Numbered from the stretch's first letter, positions 9,192 through 18,100 are shown. The stretch is DNA of 64,000 bases from Bacteroidales bacterium (GCA_017647795.1 JAGCJX010000023.1:62001-126000), one strand, 5' to 3'. Made by a program: numbers and translations. Notes: generated by a model not told the origin, from the sequence alone.

Positions 9192-10232
9192 TTACACATA
9201 AAGTTTTTCAAAAAGGTCTCGAATCACCTTCGATTCCCGTAAAATATTGAGGGTCAAGTTAGCATGTCCTTTTGCATAACCATTTCCCACGATGAGGTTG
9301 ATGTCCTTGCCGACCCCTTCTGCTCCCAAGGCCGCTTTGGTAAAGCTGGTTGCCATGGAGAAGAAATACACACAACCTTGGCCTTTGGTCACCAGGATGG
9401 AGGTCATCTCGGTCGAAGGCACATTGACGTTGTTGATGGTCACATCACAACCGCGTCCTCCCGTAATGGCCATGACCTTGTGGTACACATCCATTACGTT
9501 GGTTGCGTCGGCTACGATCACATCGGTTGCCAAGCCCATTTCTTGTACGCGGTGCGCATTTTCAGCAGAGTACTCTACCACAATGACCTTACCGGTCGGG
9601 CCCACGTTCTTCATCGCTTGGTAACAACAGAGGACACCCGATTTTCCACCGCCACCGATGATGCATACGATGTCACCTTCGGTAACCAGACGGTCCACCT
9701 GTGCCGGAGCACCTGCCACATCCAAAGCCGCCAACGACAGACGTTCCGGAATGTCGTCGGGCAAAATGGCATACAAACCGCTTTCAAACAAAATTGCTTG
9801 TGCATCCACGTCCACTTGGTCCGAGTCGGGAGACAAGCGTTTGATTTCGTTCAATTTCAGCGGAGTCAAAGACAGCGAAACCAAAGTCGCAATCTTGTCA
9901 CCCACTTTTACGGGTTGGTTTTTCGGGAATTTGGGACCGATTTCACGTACGGTTCCAATCAGCATCCCCCCCGAACCGGTCACCGGATTCTGCATCTTGC
10001 CACGTTCCTTGACAATCGAAAGAATCATTTCCTTCATCTTGTCAGCATCTGCGCCGCAAGCTTGTTTGATCTGGGTATAACTTGCAGAATCGATGTTCAA
10101 GGTCTCCACATCAATGAGCATTTCGTTGTCGTAAATGCTCATGGTGTTATCAAGCTGTAAAGCCGGCTGGGGAAGAGTCCCCGCCGGCGAAACTACTCTG
10201 TGCGTACCGTATCTACATCCAATCTTAGACAT
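9192..10232 (-). CDS. Second 3,5-diaminohexanoate dehydrogenase-like protein (Kdd paralogue)
   Basis: A 346-residue zinc-free-looking medium-chain dehydrogenase-like protein, clearly a paralogue of its neighbour at 10250-11296. Both share the frame YGTHRV/YGVHRV, TLNIDSAS, GSGGML, LALDVAGAPAQ/LSALDVAGAPAQ, CDVTINNVN and YFFSMATSFTKAALG. The Rossmann loop is GGGGKSG. The end of the second strand reads GKVIVVEYSAEN, with a glutamate that usually favours NAD+. All apparent core motifs are intact, so this is not a pseudogene. It may act on another diamino acid, or be the partner of Kdd in a mixed oligomer; which copy is the main lysine-pathway enzyme cannot be told from sequence. Confidence 0.82.
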   Translation of the reverse strand: MSKIGCRYGTHRVVSPAGTLPQPALQLDNTMSIYDNEMLIDVETLNIDSASYTQIKQACGADADKMKEMILSIVKERGKMQNPVTGSGGMLIGTVREIGPKFPKNQPVKVGDKIATLVSLSLTPLKLNEIKRLSPDSDQVDVDAQAILFESGLYAILPDDIPERLSLAALDVAGAPAQVDRLVTEGDIVCIIGGGGKSGVLCCYQAMKNVGPTGKVIVVEYSAENAHRVQEMGLATDVIVADATNVMDVYHKVMAITGGRGCDVTINNVNVPSTEMTSILVTKGQGCVYFFSMATSFTKAALGAEGVGKDINLIVGNGYAKGHANLTLNILRESKVIRDLFEKLYV

Positions 10233-10249
10233 ACACGTACGTATCAGAA

Positions 10250-11296
10250 TTATGCGTAAAGTTCAGTAAAGATTTCTCTGAGTTTTTCGCACTCACGCAA
10301 TTCTTGGAGTGTGATTTCTGCGTGGCCTTTGGTATAACCGTTACCCACGATCATGGTCACGTCGCTACCTACACCTTCTGCGCCCAACGCTGCTTTGGTA
10401 AAGCTGGTTGCCATAGAGAAGAAGTAAACCACACCGTCATTTTTGGTTGCCAAAATGGTAGTCATTTCGGTATCCGGAATGTTCACGTTGTTGATGGTCA
10501 CATCACACATTTTACCACCGGTGAGTTCTTCGATTTTTTCCAAAACCGGAACCGGTTGGGTTGCGTCTGCAGAGAATACATAGTCGCAGAAGCCCAAGTC
10601 TTGCATACGTTTGGTACTGCGTTCGCTGTGGCACAAACCGATCACTTTACCGGTTACACCTGCACGTTTTTTAGCTTCGTAGCAGCACAACATACCGGAT
10701 TTACCACCTGCACCGATGATGAGAACGGTGTCACCCGGTTTCACCAATTTAGCAGTTTGTGCCGGAGCACCTGCTACGTCCAAAGCGGACAAAGCCAATT
10801 TTTCAGGGAGATCGGAAGGAATCTTAGCGTAGATACCGCTTTCGAACAAGATTGCTTTACCTTTGATGTCCACTTGGTCTACGTCAGCACGGATTTCCAA
10901 GATTTCGTCGATGCGGAGCGGAGTCAAAGACAAAGATACCAAGGTTGCAATTTTGTCACCTTCTTGCAAATCGATTTTGCCTTTCAATGCATCACCGATT
11001 TTTTCAACGGTACCCAACAACATTCCACCTGAACCAGTCCAGGGATTGCGGTGTTTACCTTGTTTTGCAACGATGTCAAACATGATTTCTTTGATCTTTT
11101 CAGGATCGTGGTTGGCACGTGCAGAAATATCAGTAAAGGAAGCTGAGTCAATGTTCAAAGTTTGAACGTCAATCAAGATTTCGTTGTCATAGATTTCATC
11201 CATGTTGTTGTCAATCTTGTTGGCCGGTTGCGGAAGAACACCTTTCGGCTCAATCACACGGTGAACACCGTATTTGTTACCTTTCTTTTGTGTCAT
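10250..11296 (-). CDS. kdd: L-erythro-3,5-diaminohexanoate dehydrogenase
   Basis: A 348-residue dehydrogenase that oxidatively deaminates 3,5-diaminohexanoate to 3-keto-5-aminohexanoate. The Rossmann loop is GAGGKSGMLC, and LALSALDVAGAPAQ and CDVTINNVNIPDTEMT are shared with the downstream paralogue. The second-strand end reads GKVIGLCHSERS and lacks the acidic residue present in the paralogue, which hints at a different NAD(P) preference. It follows kce by 27 bp, the usual pathway order, so I give the kdd name to this copy. The tandem copy starts 17 bp after its stop. Confidence 0.9.
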   Translation of the reverse strand: MTQKKGNKYGVHRVIEPKGVLPQPANKIDNNMDEIYDNEILIDVQTLNIDSASFTDISARANHDPEKIKEIMFDIVAKQGKHRNPWTGSGGMLLGTVEKIGDALKGKIDLQEGDKIATLVSLSLTPLRIDEILEIRADVDQVDIKGKAILFESGIYAKIPSDLPEKLALSALDVAGAPAQTAKLVKPGDTVLIIGAGGKSGMLCCYEAKKRAGVTGKVIGLCHSERSTKRMQDLGFCDYVFSADATQPVPVLEKIEELTGGKMCDVTINNVNIPDTEMTTILATKNDGVVYFFSMATSFTKAALGAEGVGSDVTMIVGNGYTKGHAEITLQELRECEKLREIFTELYA

Positions 11297-11323
11297 ATTC
11301 GTAAATTTTAATGATTTATATTT

Positions 11324-12151
11324 TTAACTTCTTTGTTTCAATCCCAGAATTTCACGAGCTTCTGCTGATGTAGCAACTTCACGGCCCAATTCTTTTGCCA
11401 AACGGACCACTTTCGCTACCAACTCACCATTGGACTTGGCAGGAACACCACGTTCGAGGTTCAAGTTATCTTCAAAACCTACGCGAACGTGACCACCCAT
11501 GGTAATCGCAGCAGCAGCCAATGTAAATGCGTGACGGCCGATACCGGTAGCAGTCCAAGTAGAACCTGCCGGAATCGCATTCACCAACCAGCAAAGGTTT
11601 TGTACGGTAGCCGGAGTACAACCCGGAACGCCCAATACGAAATTGAATTGCATCGGAGCACCCGGCACTTGGCCTTTGCGAGCCATGTTCAAAATGGTAT
11701 CCAGGTGACCCATTTCAAAGCATTCGTATTCAGGTTTGATGTTGTTTTCCAACATACGTTTTCCGAAAGCACGCATCATCGGCATGGTGTTTTCAAACAC
11801 ATCGTCACCGAAGTTGCAAGTACCACAATCCAAGGTAGCCATTTCCGGATACAACTCAGTCGGTTGCAAACGTTCTTCAGCAGTCATTCCCACAGCACCA
11901 CCGGTGGAAGGAATGATGATCACATCCGGACAAACCTTGTAAATCGCTTCAATGCATTCTTTGAAACGTTCTTTGCTTTGGGTCGGAGTACCATCGTCCT
12001 CACGAACGTGCAAGTGAACAATGGCTGCACCTGCATCTACTGCAGATTTTGCTTCGCGAACGATTTCTTCAACGGTATAAGGAACCGCCGGGTTTTGTTC
12101 TTTGGTTACTTCTGCACCGCAGATAGCAGCTGTGATGATCAATTTATCCAT
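11324..12151 (-). CDS. kce: 3-keto-5-aminohexanoate cleavage enzyme
   Basis: A 275-residue Kce/BKACE-family TIM-barrel enzyme. It condenses 3-keto-5-aminohexanoate with acetyl-CoA and splits it to acetoacetate and 3-aminobutyryl-CoA. The zinc-binding pair is in IVHLHVRE (His46 and His48), with Glu227 in GFEDN as likely third ligand; these resemble the ligands of the characterised enzyme. I use the ATG at 12151 (MDKLIITAAICGAE); a TTG nine bases upstream would add three residues but directly abuts the kal stop. The gene is 9 bp after kal. Confidence 0.94.
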   Translation of the reverse strand: MDKLIITAAICGAEVTKEQNPAVPYTVEEIVREAKSAVDAGAAIVHLHVREDDGTPTQSKERFKECIEAIYKVCPDVIIIPSTGGAVGMTAEERLQPTELYPEMATLDCGTCNFGDDVFENTMPMMRAFGKRMLENNIKPEYECFEMGHLDTILNMARKGQVPGAPMQFNFVLGVPGCTPATVQNLCWLVNAIPAGSTWTATGIGRHAFTLAAAAITMGGHVRVGFEDNLNLERGVPAKSNGELVAKVVRLAKELGREVATSAEAREILGLKQRS

Positions 12152-12160
12152 AACGGCCAA

Positions 12161-12550
12161 TTATTTTTTACGTTGGCATTTGCTGGGAACTACACAAGTA
12201 CCGCTTGCACGGCAAACTACGATCGGTTCTTCCAACACGTCAGCAGCTGAATCAGAAATGTCCGGACGGGGTACGATCACTTTGCGGGCTTCGAACACCA
12301 TTTTGCGTGAAGAGTTACCTACTTGAGTAATTTCACCCACCGCTTCGATGTAGTCACCTGCAAATACAGGAGCCATGAATTCCACATTGTCGTAAGCTTT
12401 GAAGAGTCCTTCGTCGCCGTCGTTTTGAATCAACAATTCGGTTGCAACGTCACCAAACAATTGGAGCATTTTTGCACCGTCTACCAAATTTCCGCCGTAG
12501 TGAGCATCGTGGCAGCTCATGCGTACGCGAATCAATGCTTGTTTTGCCAT
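12161..12550 (-). CDS. kal: 3-aminobutyryl-CoA ammonia-lyase
   Basis: A 129-residue hot-dog-fold protein that removes ammonia from 3-aminobutyryl-CoA to give crotonyl-CoA, the substrate of the operon's acyl-CoA dehydrogenase. The start [19 protein letters not shown] and the segment [13 protein letters not shown] fit the family, as does the short length. It lies 22 bp after atoD and 9 bp before kce, the order known from lysine-fermenting anaerobes. A general thioesterase is the structural alternative, but context argues strongly for Kal. Confidence 0.92.
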   Translation of the reverse strand: MAKQALIRVRMSCHDAHYGGNLVDGAKMLQLFGDVATELLIQNDGDEGLFKAYDNVEFMAPVFAGDYIEAVGEITQVGNSSRKMVFEARKVIVPRPDISDSAADVLEEPIVVCRASGTCVVPSKCQRKK

Positions 12551-12572
12551 AATCTATTTAATTTTAATTCAA

Positions 12573-13223
12573 TTATTTACTTACACAAATATGATCTACG
12601 AAGATGCTCGGAGTATGGATATTTTCCGGAGCGATTTCGCCTGCTTTCACCAATTCTTCGGCCTCTACAATGACCAAATCCGCAGCCGAAGCCATCAGGG
12701 GGTTGAAGTTTTGGGTGGTTCCCTTGTAGAACAAGTTTCCGATTTCGTCAGCAACAGAAGCGCCAATCAACGCCACGTCTGCACCCAGGGGTTTTTCCAA
12801 CAAGTACTCAACGCCATCCACCTTCACGGTTTCTTTGCCTTCTGCCACGATGGTGCCCAAACCGGTACGGGTCAATACACCACCCAAACCGGCACCTTTG
12901 GCACGAATGCGTTCTGCCAATGTACCTTGGGGAACAAATTCGATTTCCAATTCACCGGCATTCATTTGGTTACCGGTTTCCGGGTTTGTTCCAATATGGG
13001 ATACAATCAATTTTTTAACTTGTTTATTTACGACCAATTTACCCATTCCGCGATCCGGAAAACCGGAGTCGTTGCAAATCACGGTCAAATCTTTAACACC
13101 GGATGCAACCAAAGCATCGATGATTCTATTCGGAGATCCGGCAGCCAAAAAACCGCCAATCATAATGGTGGCGCCGTCTTGAATTTTAGCGACAGCATCC
13201 TCAATCGAAATCAATTTCTTCAT
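12573..13223 (-). CDS. atoD: Butyrate/acetoacetate CoA-transferase alpha subunit
   Basis: A 216-residue family I CoA-transferase alpha subunit, first gene of the lysine operon. The CoA-binding GGFLAAGSPNRIIDAL lies near residues 23-38. The catalytic glutamate is in the separately encoded beta subunit (2597-3256). The likely promoter is 28 bp upstream. Family members can act on succinyl-CoA/3-ketoacid or acetate/acetoacetate pairs; the butyrate/acetoacetate role is inferred from the pathway. Confidence 0.93.
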   Translation of the reverse strand: MKKLISIEDAVAKIQDGATIMIGGFLAAGSPNRIIDALVASGVKDLTVICNDSGFPDRGMGKLVVNKQVKKLIVSHIGTNPETGNQMNAGELEIEFVPQGTLAERIRAKGAGLGGVLTRTGLGTIVAEGKETVKVDGVEYLLEKPLGADVALIGASVADEIGNLFYKGTTQNFNPLMASAADLVIVEAEELVKAGEIAPENIHTPSIFVDHICVSK

Positions 13224-13250
13224 TCAGATCGTGTATTAAAATTATTCCCG

Positions 13251-13258
13251 CAAATATA
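13251..13258 (-). promoter_or_regulatory. Candidate -7 element (TATATTTG) of the lysine fermentation operon
   Basis: On the minus strand the octamer TATATTTG matches the Bacteroidota -7 consensus TAnnTTTG and ends 28 bp before the atoD start. The -33 element is weak: TTTG occurs 13 bp upstream and a degenerate TTCG about 18 bp upstream. The leader would be only about 20-25 nt, too short for a cobalamin riboswitch. Confidence 0.55.
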
Positions 13259-13302
13259 ATAAAATAAACGACAAACCGAACGCAGAACCGGTCCCAAATG
13301 AA

Positions 13303-13342
13303 CAAAAAAATAGCAGCCCGTCGTTTTTTACCGACAGGCTGC
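13303..13342 (-). terminator. Rho-independent terminator after the acyltransferase gene
   Basis: GCAGCC at 13313-13318 pairs with GGCTGC at 13337-13342, and GTCG (13320-13323) pairs with CGAC (13332-13335), with one mismatch between the two helices. Read on the minus strand the hairpin is followed by a T tract (A run at 13301-13310). It ends the lipid-gene operon and insulates the lysine operon promoter downstream. Confidence 0.8.
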
Positions 13343-13373
13343 AAATCAGACTCAAAAATCACCCAGAATTTAG

Positions 13374-14540
13374 CTAGAGATTGCGGTGGCTGTGCACCGG
13401 ATTGGCATACATAGCCAACACCAATTCTCGCAATTCAGCACGATCCAATTCGGCACGAGTTTCTTCGGACTCCTTGGCGAACAAGGCATCCAGTCCGGCT
13501 TCCACGTAGCCCAAGAAACAATCCTTTTCGGCTTGCGTATACTGATCCGCATACTCCGGGGTTTCTGCCAACACATCGAAGGCGATGTAATTATTCGGCC
13601 ACAAACGGTAGTTCGCATTGATTTTGCGGTCCAACAAGGCCGCCAACCCACGGAAACGTTCGTTTTTGTCCATTTGACCGCACACTTCCAATTCTTCCCG
13701 GGTCAACGGCTCACCAAAGTGGAAATGCACCCGACCCTTTTGTTGCAAAATACCGGTCAAAATACTGTTCATATCCTCACCAGGGGCCTTCACATACTCA
13801 CGACGACGCGAAATGAAAGTTTCCCTTGCCTTCAGGAAATCACAAGGTTCAAATTCGTACGACACAGATACCGGCAGGATGGCTAACGCATTAAAATCAT
13901 CCACAAAATTGCCGGATCCACTCATATCCAACATCTTCAACAAGCCTTGGCTGGTTTGGTCCGAACCGTCCTTGGTACGACCGCTGCGTTGGGCCAACCA
14001 AATCGAAGCCCGACCGTTTGCCACACTTTCACGGATGTAGTTGGACAACAGGGTTGAATTCACATACAATTCCCGCGGAGTCCCTTTGCGAATGACCTTG
14101 ATCATCCGGTTACTACGCATAATGTCTTCGACAAACTGAGAGGAAATCAGGTTATCCCCTACAGCAATCTCGGTACGCGGCACCTGGTTCTTGTAAAAGA
14201 TCAGTTGCATGATCCCCGGATCCAGAACGATATCGCGGTGGTTACCCAACAACAAGGATTTCTCCGGCCGCAGGGTATTTTCAATGCCAGAACAAGTCAA
14301 CCCTGTCGTTGTTCCTTCCAACAACCGGTTCATCACCGTGGCCATTACCTTCACCTGGAAATCATCTACGGTCCGCAAAGAGCGCAACAATGCCTCAAAA
14401 TCAGCACGTTCAGATCCAGGAGCAATGAAATTCAAAATGTTGGTCAACAACGGATGTGCTGCTACCCGATCCAGGGCCGCCACCATTTCTTCATCCGTAT
14501 AGGGCCGGATATTATCGTATTTTTCCCCCATATCAGTCAT
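13374..14540 (-). CDS. Glycerol-phosphate-type acyltransferase family protein
   Basis: A 388-residue protein with a PlsC/PlsB-like acyltransferase core. LLLGNHRDIVLDP near residues 95-107 holds the His/Asp catalytic pair, and VIRKGTPREL plus IWLAQRSGRTKDGSDQ match the downstream substrate-binding blocks. No membrane segment is obvious. It probably transfers an acyl chain to a lipid acceptor; the acceptor is not known. It overlaps the M28 peptidase gene by 8 bp, or starts 2 bp after its stop if the inner ATG at 14531 is used. The group also contains an acyl-CoA ligase, which fits lipid metabolism. Confidence 0.82.
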   Translation of the reverse strand: MTDMGEKYDNIRPYTDEEMVAALDRVAAHPLLTNILNFIAPGSERADFEALLRSLRTVDDFQVKVMATVMNRLLEGTTTGLTCSGIENTLRPEKSLLLGNHRDIVLDPGIMQLIFYKNQVPRTEIAVGDNLISSQFVEDIMRSNRMIKVIRKGTPRELYVNSTLLSNYIRESVANGRASIWLAQRSGRTKDGSDQTSQGLLKMLDMSGSGNFVDDFNALAILPVSVSYEFEPCDFLKARETFISRRREYVKAPGEDMNSILTGILQQKGRVHFHFGEPLTREELEVCGQMDKNERFRGLAALLDRKINANYRLWPNNYIAFDVLAETPEYADQYTQAEKDCFLGYVEAGLDALFAKESEETRAELDRAELRELVLAMYANPVHSHRNL

Positions 14541-16203
14541 TCACTACTTTTACTCGAATAAAGTTTTCCAACAAGCCTACCACGACAACCGCATAGAAGA
14601 AGACCAGCATCAAAACTACCCCCAAAGCTCCTATGGTCAACGCAGTAAACAAATTATAGCAGAACGAGCAAGCCATCAGCAATACCAGGATTACTGCCAC
14701 AATGCTCAGGTAATTAAACAGAATAAACAAACACAAAATCAATGCGATACAAGACAGCAAAGCCGGGAACATGAAGAAGAAATTCTCTCCCAAAGTAAAG
14801 GTCATGAGCAGCCCCAAAACCGTCATCAGCACGGTGATGGCCACCAGGGTCTCGTTTGCAAAGAAAGGACGTTTTGTAGCCCGGCGTACAAAGATACCCG
14901 CAACGGATGCAACCACGGCCAACACCGCAACCAATCCGATCCACGTGTCACCCGGAATGAACTTGGTTGCTGCCACATTGAAAGGAGTTCCTACACAAGT
15001 AGCGGCCAACCAGGCAATTCCTTCGCCAACCAACAAAATACCAAGTCCCCAACCCAACAAGCACAACGTTTTACACAAGACCTGTTTGGGGCGAATGATC
15101 CGGGTCTTGGTATGCAAGGCAAACGCCAGACAACAGAACAAGGCCGTAACCACGGCAAACCAACGGTTTTGTGTTTGAGTCATTTTCACTAGACCCACCC
15201 ACGGCAGGGTGAAATACACGGAATTATCCTCGCTTTTCAGCGCGTCCACACAGGCGTAGTTTGCATCGGTCAAATAACGCTGCAACATCGGTTCCAGTTG
15301 TGCCCCGTAATGCTGAATTGTCGGCAGACTGATGTTCTCAAAACAATCCCAATCGGTGTGATAATAACGGATATTGTCCAAGCAAGAGAAGTTCAAGCCA
15401 GGCAGTTGGTCCTTTACAACTGTAAAATCTGTAAAGTTCGGCATCATCTTGTAAACCACCGTTGTTAACGAATATGTTACAGGGTATTTTGCGGCCTCTG
15501 CATACAGATCCACCACCTTGGAATCACCCATTCCGGTCTCAAAAAGCAAGGCAGGCCCCTTCACTCCCCGAGCTTCCAGGTTGATCACAAAACCGACATT
15601 TTCCAACAATTCCGGATTGTGCTCAACGGCCTCTTTCATGCCATTCAAACCATTCTCTTCCGAGTCGGTAAACAAGACTTTCACCCCTTGGCTCCAATCC
15701 TGACGGTACTGCAAGGCAACACGCAGGAGTTCCAAGGTTGTACCCAAACCATAGCCATCATCGGCGGCACCGTAAGAGTACACGGTGCTGTCCAACACCT
15801 GCTCACGGTAGCGGGAATCCAAGTGGGCGATGAACAAAACATACGACGAAGCAGGTCCGGACTCCGGTTTAAACTCCGCATAAATGTTGGCAATGTCAAA
15901 ATACCCACCCAAACGGAATGCAATCGAATCGTAGGCATACAACCTGGGATTTCCGCCCAGAGCTGCCAGACGGTCCACCAAATACGAACGTACGCGATCG
16001 CGTGCTTGAGGATGTTCGACTGAATGGGGTTCTTTCGCAATGACTGCCAAATCTTTTGCCACATTTTCAGCCGAGAAAACAGCTTCTTCTGTCGCCGAAA
16101 CCACCTTCGGCATCGAGCCAAGTCCGTAAGCGACACATACCGCCAAAACAACGGCCAATGTCGCCAGGATCACCCGAATGATACGACCCAAACGCCAAGC
16201 CAT
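14533..16203 (-). CDS. Membrane-anchored M28 family metallopeptidase with multi-pass C-terminal domain
   Basis: A 556-residue protein from the ATG at 16203, which lies 2 bp after the acyl-CoA ligase stop; an earlier in-frame ATG at 16224 would overlap that gene. Residues 5-25 form a signal anchor (RIIRVILATLAVVLAVCVAY). The M28 zinc site is visible: FIAHLDSR, YGAADDGYG, FTDSEENG. From about residue 320 to the end there are several hydrophobic segments, as in the Fxna/ERMP1-like and yeast Pff1-like M28 proteins. The catalytic domain should face the periplasm. Substrate unknown. Confidence 0.85.
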   Translation of the reverse strand: MAWRLGRIIRVILATLAVVLAVCVAYGLGSMPKVVSATEEAVFSAENVAKDLAVIAKEPHSVEHPQARDRVRSYLVDRLAALGGNPRLYAYDSIAFRLGGYFDIANIYAEFKPESGPASSYVLFIAHLDSRYREQVLDSTVYSYGAADDGYGLGTTLELLRVALQYRQDWSQGVKVLFTDSEENGLNGMKEAVEHNPELLENVGFVINLEARGVKGPALLFETGMGDSKVVDLYAEAAKYPVTYSLTTVVYKMMPNFTDFTVVKDQLPGLNFSCLDNIRYYHTDWDCFENISLPTIQHYGAQLEPMLQRYLTDANYACVDALKSEDNSVYFTLPWVGLVKMTQTQNRWFAVVTALFCCLAFALHTKTRIIRPKQVLCKTLCLLGWGLGILLVGEGIAWLAATCVGTPFNVAATKFIPGDTWIGLVAVLAVVASVAGIFVRRATKRPFFANETLVAITVLMTVLGLLMTFTLGENFFFMFPALLSCIALILCLFILFNYLSIVAVILVLLMACSFCYNLFTALTIGALGVVLMLVFFYAVVVVGLLENFIRVKVVND

Positions 16204-16205
16204 AA

Positions 16206-18062
16206 CTAACTCAAAGCTTTGCAATTCAACGGGTTTGCAGGATCTTTTCCTTCCGGTGTGAAGGCATATTCAATACGATCCTTGTAGGCAGCTTCCACTT
16301 TGGAGCGCACCATCTTCATCGTACTGTTGATCATGCGGTTCTTTTCCGAGAACGGTTCATCCGCAATGATGAAGGTCGCCGGTAACCAACGGTCCGGGAA
16401 CAAACCACCAAATTCACGACCTGCACGGAATTTGTCCAAGTCCTCGCGAATCTTGCGTGCCCCTTCGGCACCTTGCGGCAATTTGCCCTTGTCCACGTCC
16501 AAGACACAGATGGTGTACGGAGATTGGTTGTTGTACATCATCGTATTGTTCACGTAGGGCAATTTTTCGGTGATGCATTCTTCAATGCCCTCCGGTGCAT
16601 ATTTTTCCCCATCCGAGGCAATGAGCAAGCTCTTGAAACGACCCATCACATAGAGGAAGCCGGATTCGTGCATGTAGCCCATGTCCCCGGTGTGCAACCA
16701 ACCATCAATGACTGTTTCTGCAGTTGATTTCGGGTTTTTCCAATAACCGGCCATGACGTTTTCACCCCGGATCACAATCTCACCGGATTTGCCGGTCGGA
16801 CATTCGTTGCCATCTTCGTCCAAAATCTTGATATCCATAGGTTGTACCAACAGACCCGAAGAACCGAAACGGTGTTTCTTCAAGGTGTTCGCCGAGATCA
16901 CAGGTGTCGCTTCGGACAAACCGTAACCTTGCAACATCGGGATACCAATTGCGCAGTAATAACGTTGCAAATCAATGTCCAACAACGCTCCACCACCGAT
17001 GAAGAAGTCGAGTTCCCCACCCAATCCTTGGCGTACCTTTTGGAAAACGAGTTTATCCACGGCCCAAATCAGGGGTTTCAACAAGAAGGATCCTTTGGTT
17101 CCACGGTTCCAGCCGTCTTTGTTGTAACGAATCGCAGCATTCAGACCGATGTTGTACAAACGTTCCGCCACTTTTCCACTGGCACGAACGGTTTGTTCGA
17201 TGTTTTTCTTGAAGTTCTTCGCCAGGGTCGGCACAGACATCATCACGTTGGGTTTGAATTCCTTGATGGCAATCGGAATGTTGCGCAAGGCTTCCATCGG
17301 GGTCTTGCCAGCCGGTACGGTGGCAATGCGTCCGCCATTCTTCATCATTGAGTAGAAACCAACCACGTGTGCGAAGCAGTGATCCAAGGGCAAAATGATC
17401 AACATCTTGTATCCTCTTGAGATCGGAACCAATCCCAAAGACTGGTCAACATTCGCTGTATAGTTGCGGTGAGTCAGACAAACGCCTTTCGGATCTGCAG
17501 TTGTACCAGAAGTATAGGTAATCGTTGCAAGATCATCATTTTGAATTGCTTGGCCTACTGCCAAGAATTCTTCCCGATGTGCTTCCAGGTAACGTTTTCC
17601 ACGCACCATGAGATCTTCGTAATAGATTTCATCCGGTTGCATATCGTCCACACGATCCAACAGAATCAAATATTTCAAATCAGTCAATTGCTCACGAATG
17701 GTACGGATTTTACGCAACTGTTGGCCAGAAACGATCAGATATTTACACTCCGCGTGGCGCAAACGGAACAACAAATCGTTGCTCTCTTCCAGTTTGATGG
17801 ACAAAGGTACAGAAACAGCACCCGCATACAACAAAGCCAACTCCGAGCAAATCCACAAGTTACGACCCTCAGAAAGCAGGGCGATGTTGTCCTTGGGCTG
17901 TACTCCCAAATCACAGAGACCGGCTCCGAAATCGTAAACTATATCGCGTAATTGATTGAAAGAAGTAGGTTCAAAAGTCGATTGCAGCTTCTCATACATA
18001 AAGGGTTCGTCCCCGTAGTTCCGCACTGCATTTTCAAACAGATCAATAATGGTATTTTTCAT
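16206..18062 (-). CDS. Long-chain acyl-CoA synthetase (AMP-forming)
   Basis: A 618-residue ANL-superfamily ligase. The ATP-binding loop is TYTSGTTADPKG, followed by GYGLSEATPV and the hinge-region motif GWLHTGDMGY. It would activate fatty acids to acyl-CoA via an acyl-adenylate. I choose MKNTIIDLFENAVRNYGDEP as the start; the longer open frame reads into the upstream gene and past the promoter. It begins an operon with the M28 peptidase and acyltransferase. The family also contains acyl-ACP synthetases, which cannot be excluded. Confidence 0.9.
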   Translation of the reverse strand: MKNTIIDLFENAVRNYGDEPFMYEKLQSTFEPTSFNQLRDIVYDFGAGLCDLGVQPKDNIALLSEGRNLWICSELALLYAGAVSVPLSIKLEESNDLLFRLRHAECKYLIVSGQQLRKIRTIREQLTDLKYLILLDRVDDMQPDEIYYEDLMVRGKRYLEAHREEFLAVGQAIQNDDLATITYTSGTTADPKGVCLTHRNYTANVDQSLGLVPISRGYKMLIILPLDHCFAHVVGFYSMMKNGGRIATVPAGKTPMEALRNIPIAIKEFKPNVMMSVPTLAKNFKKNIEQTVRASGKVAERLYNIGLNAAIRYNKDGWNRGTKGSFLLKPLIWAVDKLVFQKVRQGLGGELDFFIGGGALLDIDLQRYYCAIGIPMLQGYGLSEATPVISANTLKKHRFGSSGLLVQPMDIKILDEDGNECPTGKSGEIVIRGENVMAGYWKNPKSTAETVIDGWLHTGDMGYMHESGFLYVMGRFKSLLIASDGEKYAPEGIEECITEKLPYVNNTMMYNNQSPYTICVLDVDKGKLPQGAEGARKIREDLDKFRAGREFGGLFPDRWLPATFIIADEPFSEKNRMINSTMKMVRSKVEAAYKDRIEYAFTPEGKDPANPLNCKALS

Positions 18063-18100
18063 AAACGCATTATTTATTTTTGTTAAGGTTATAATTCGTA

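Noticed and set aside
9192..11296. Second kdd copy as an assembly duplication
   Set aside because: The copies differ at many positions at the DNA and protein level, so this is an old paralogous pair and not a duplicated contig end.
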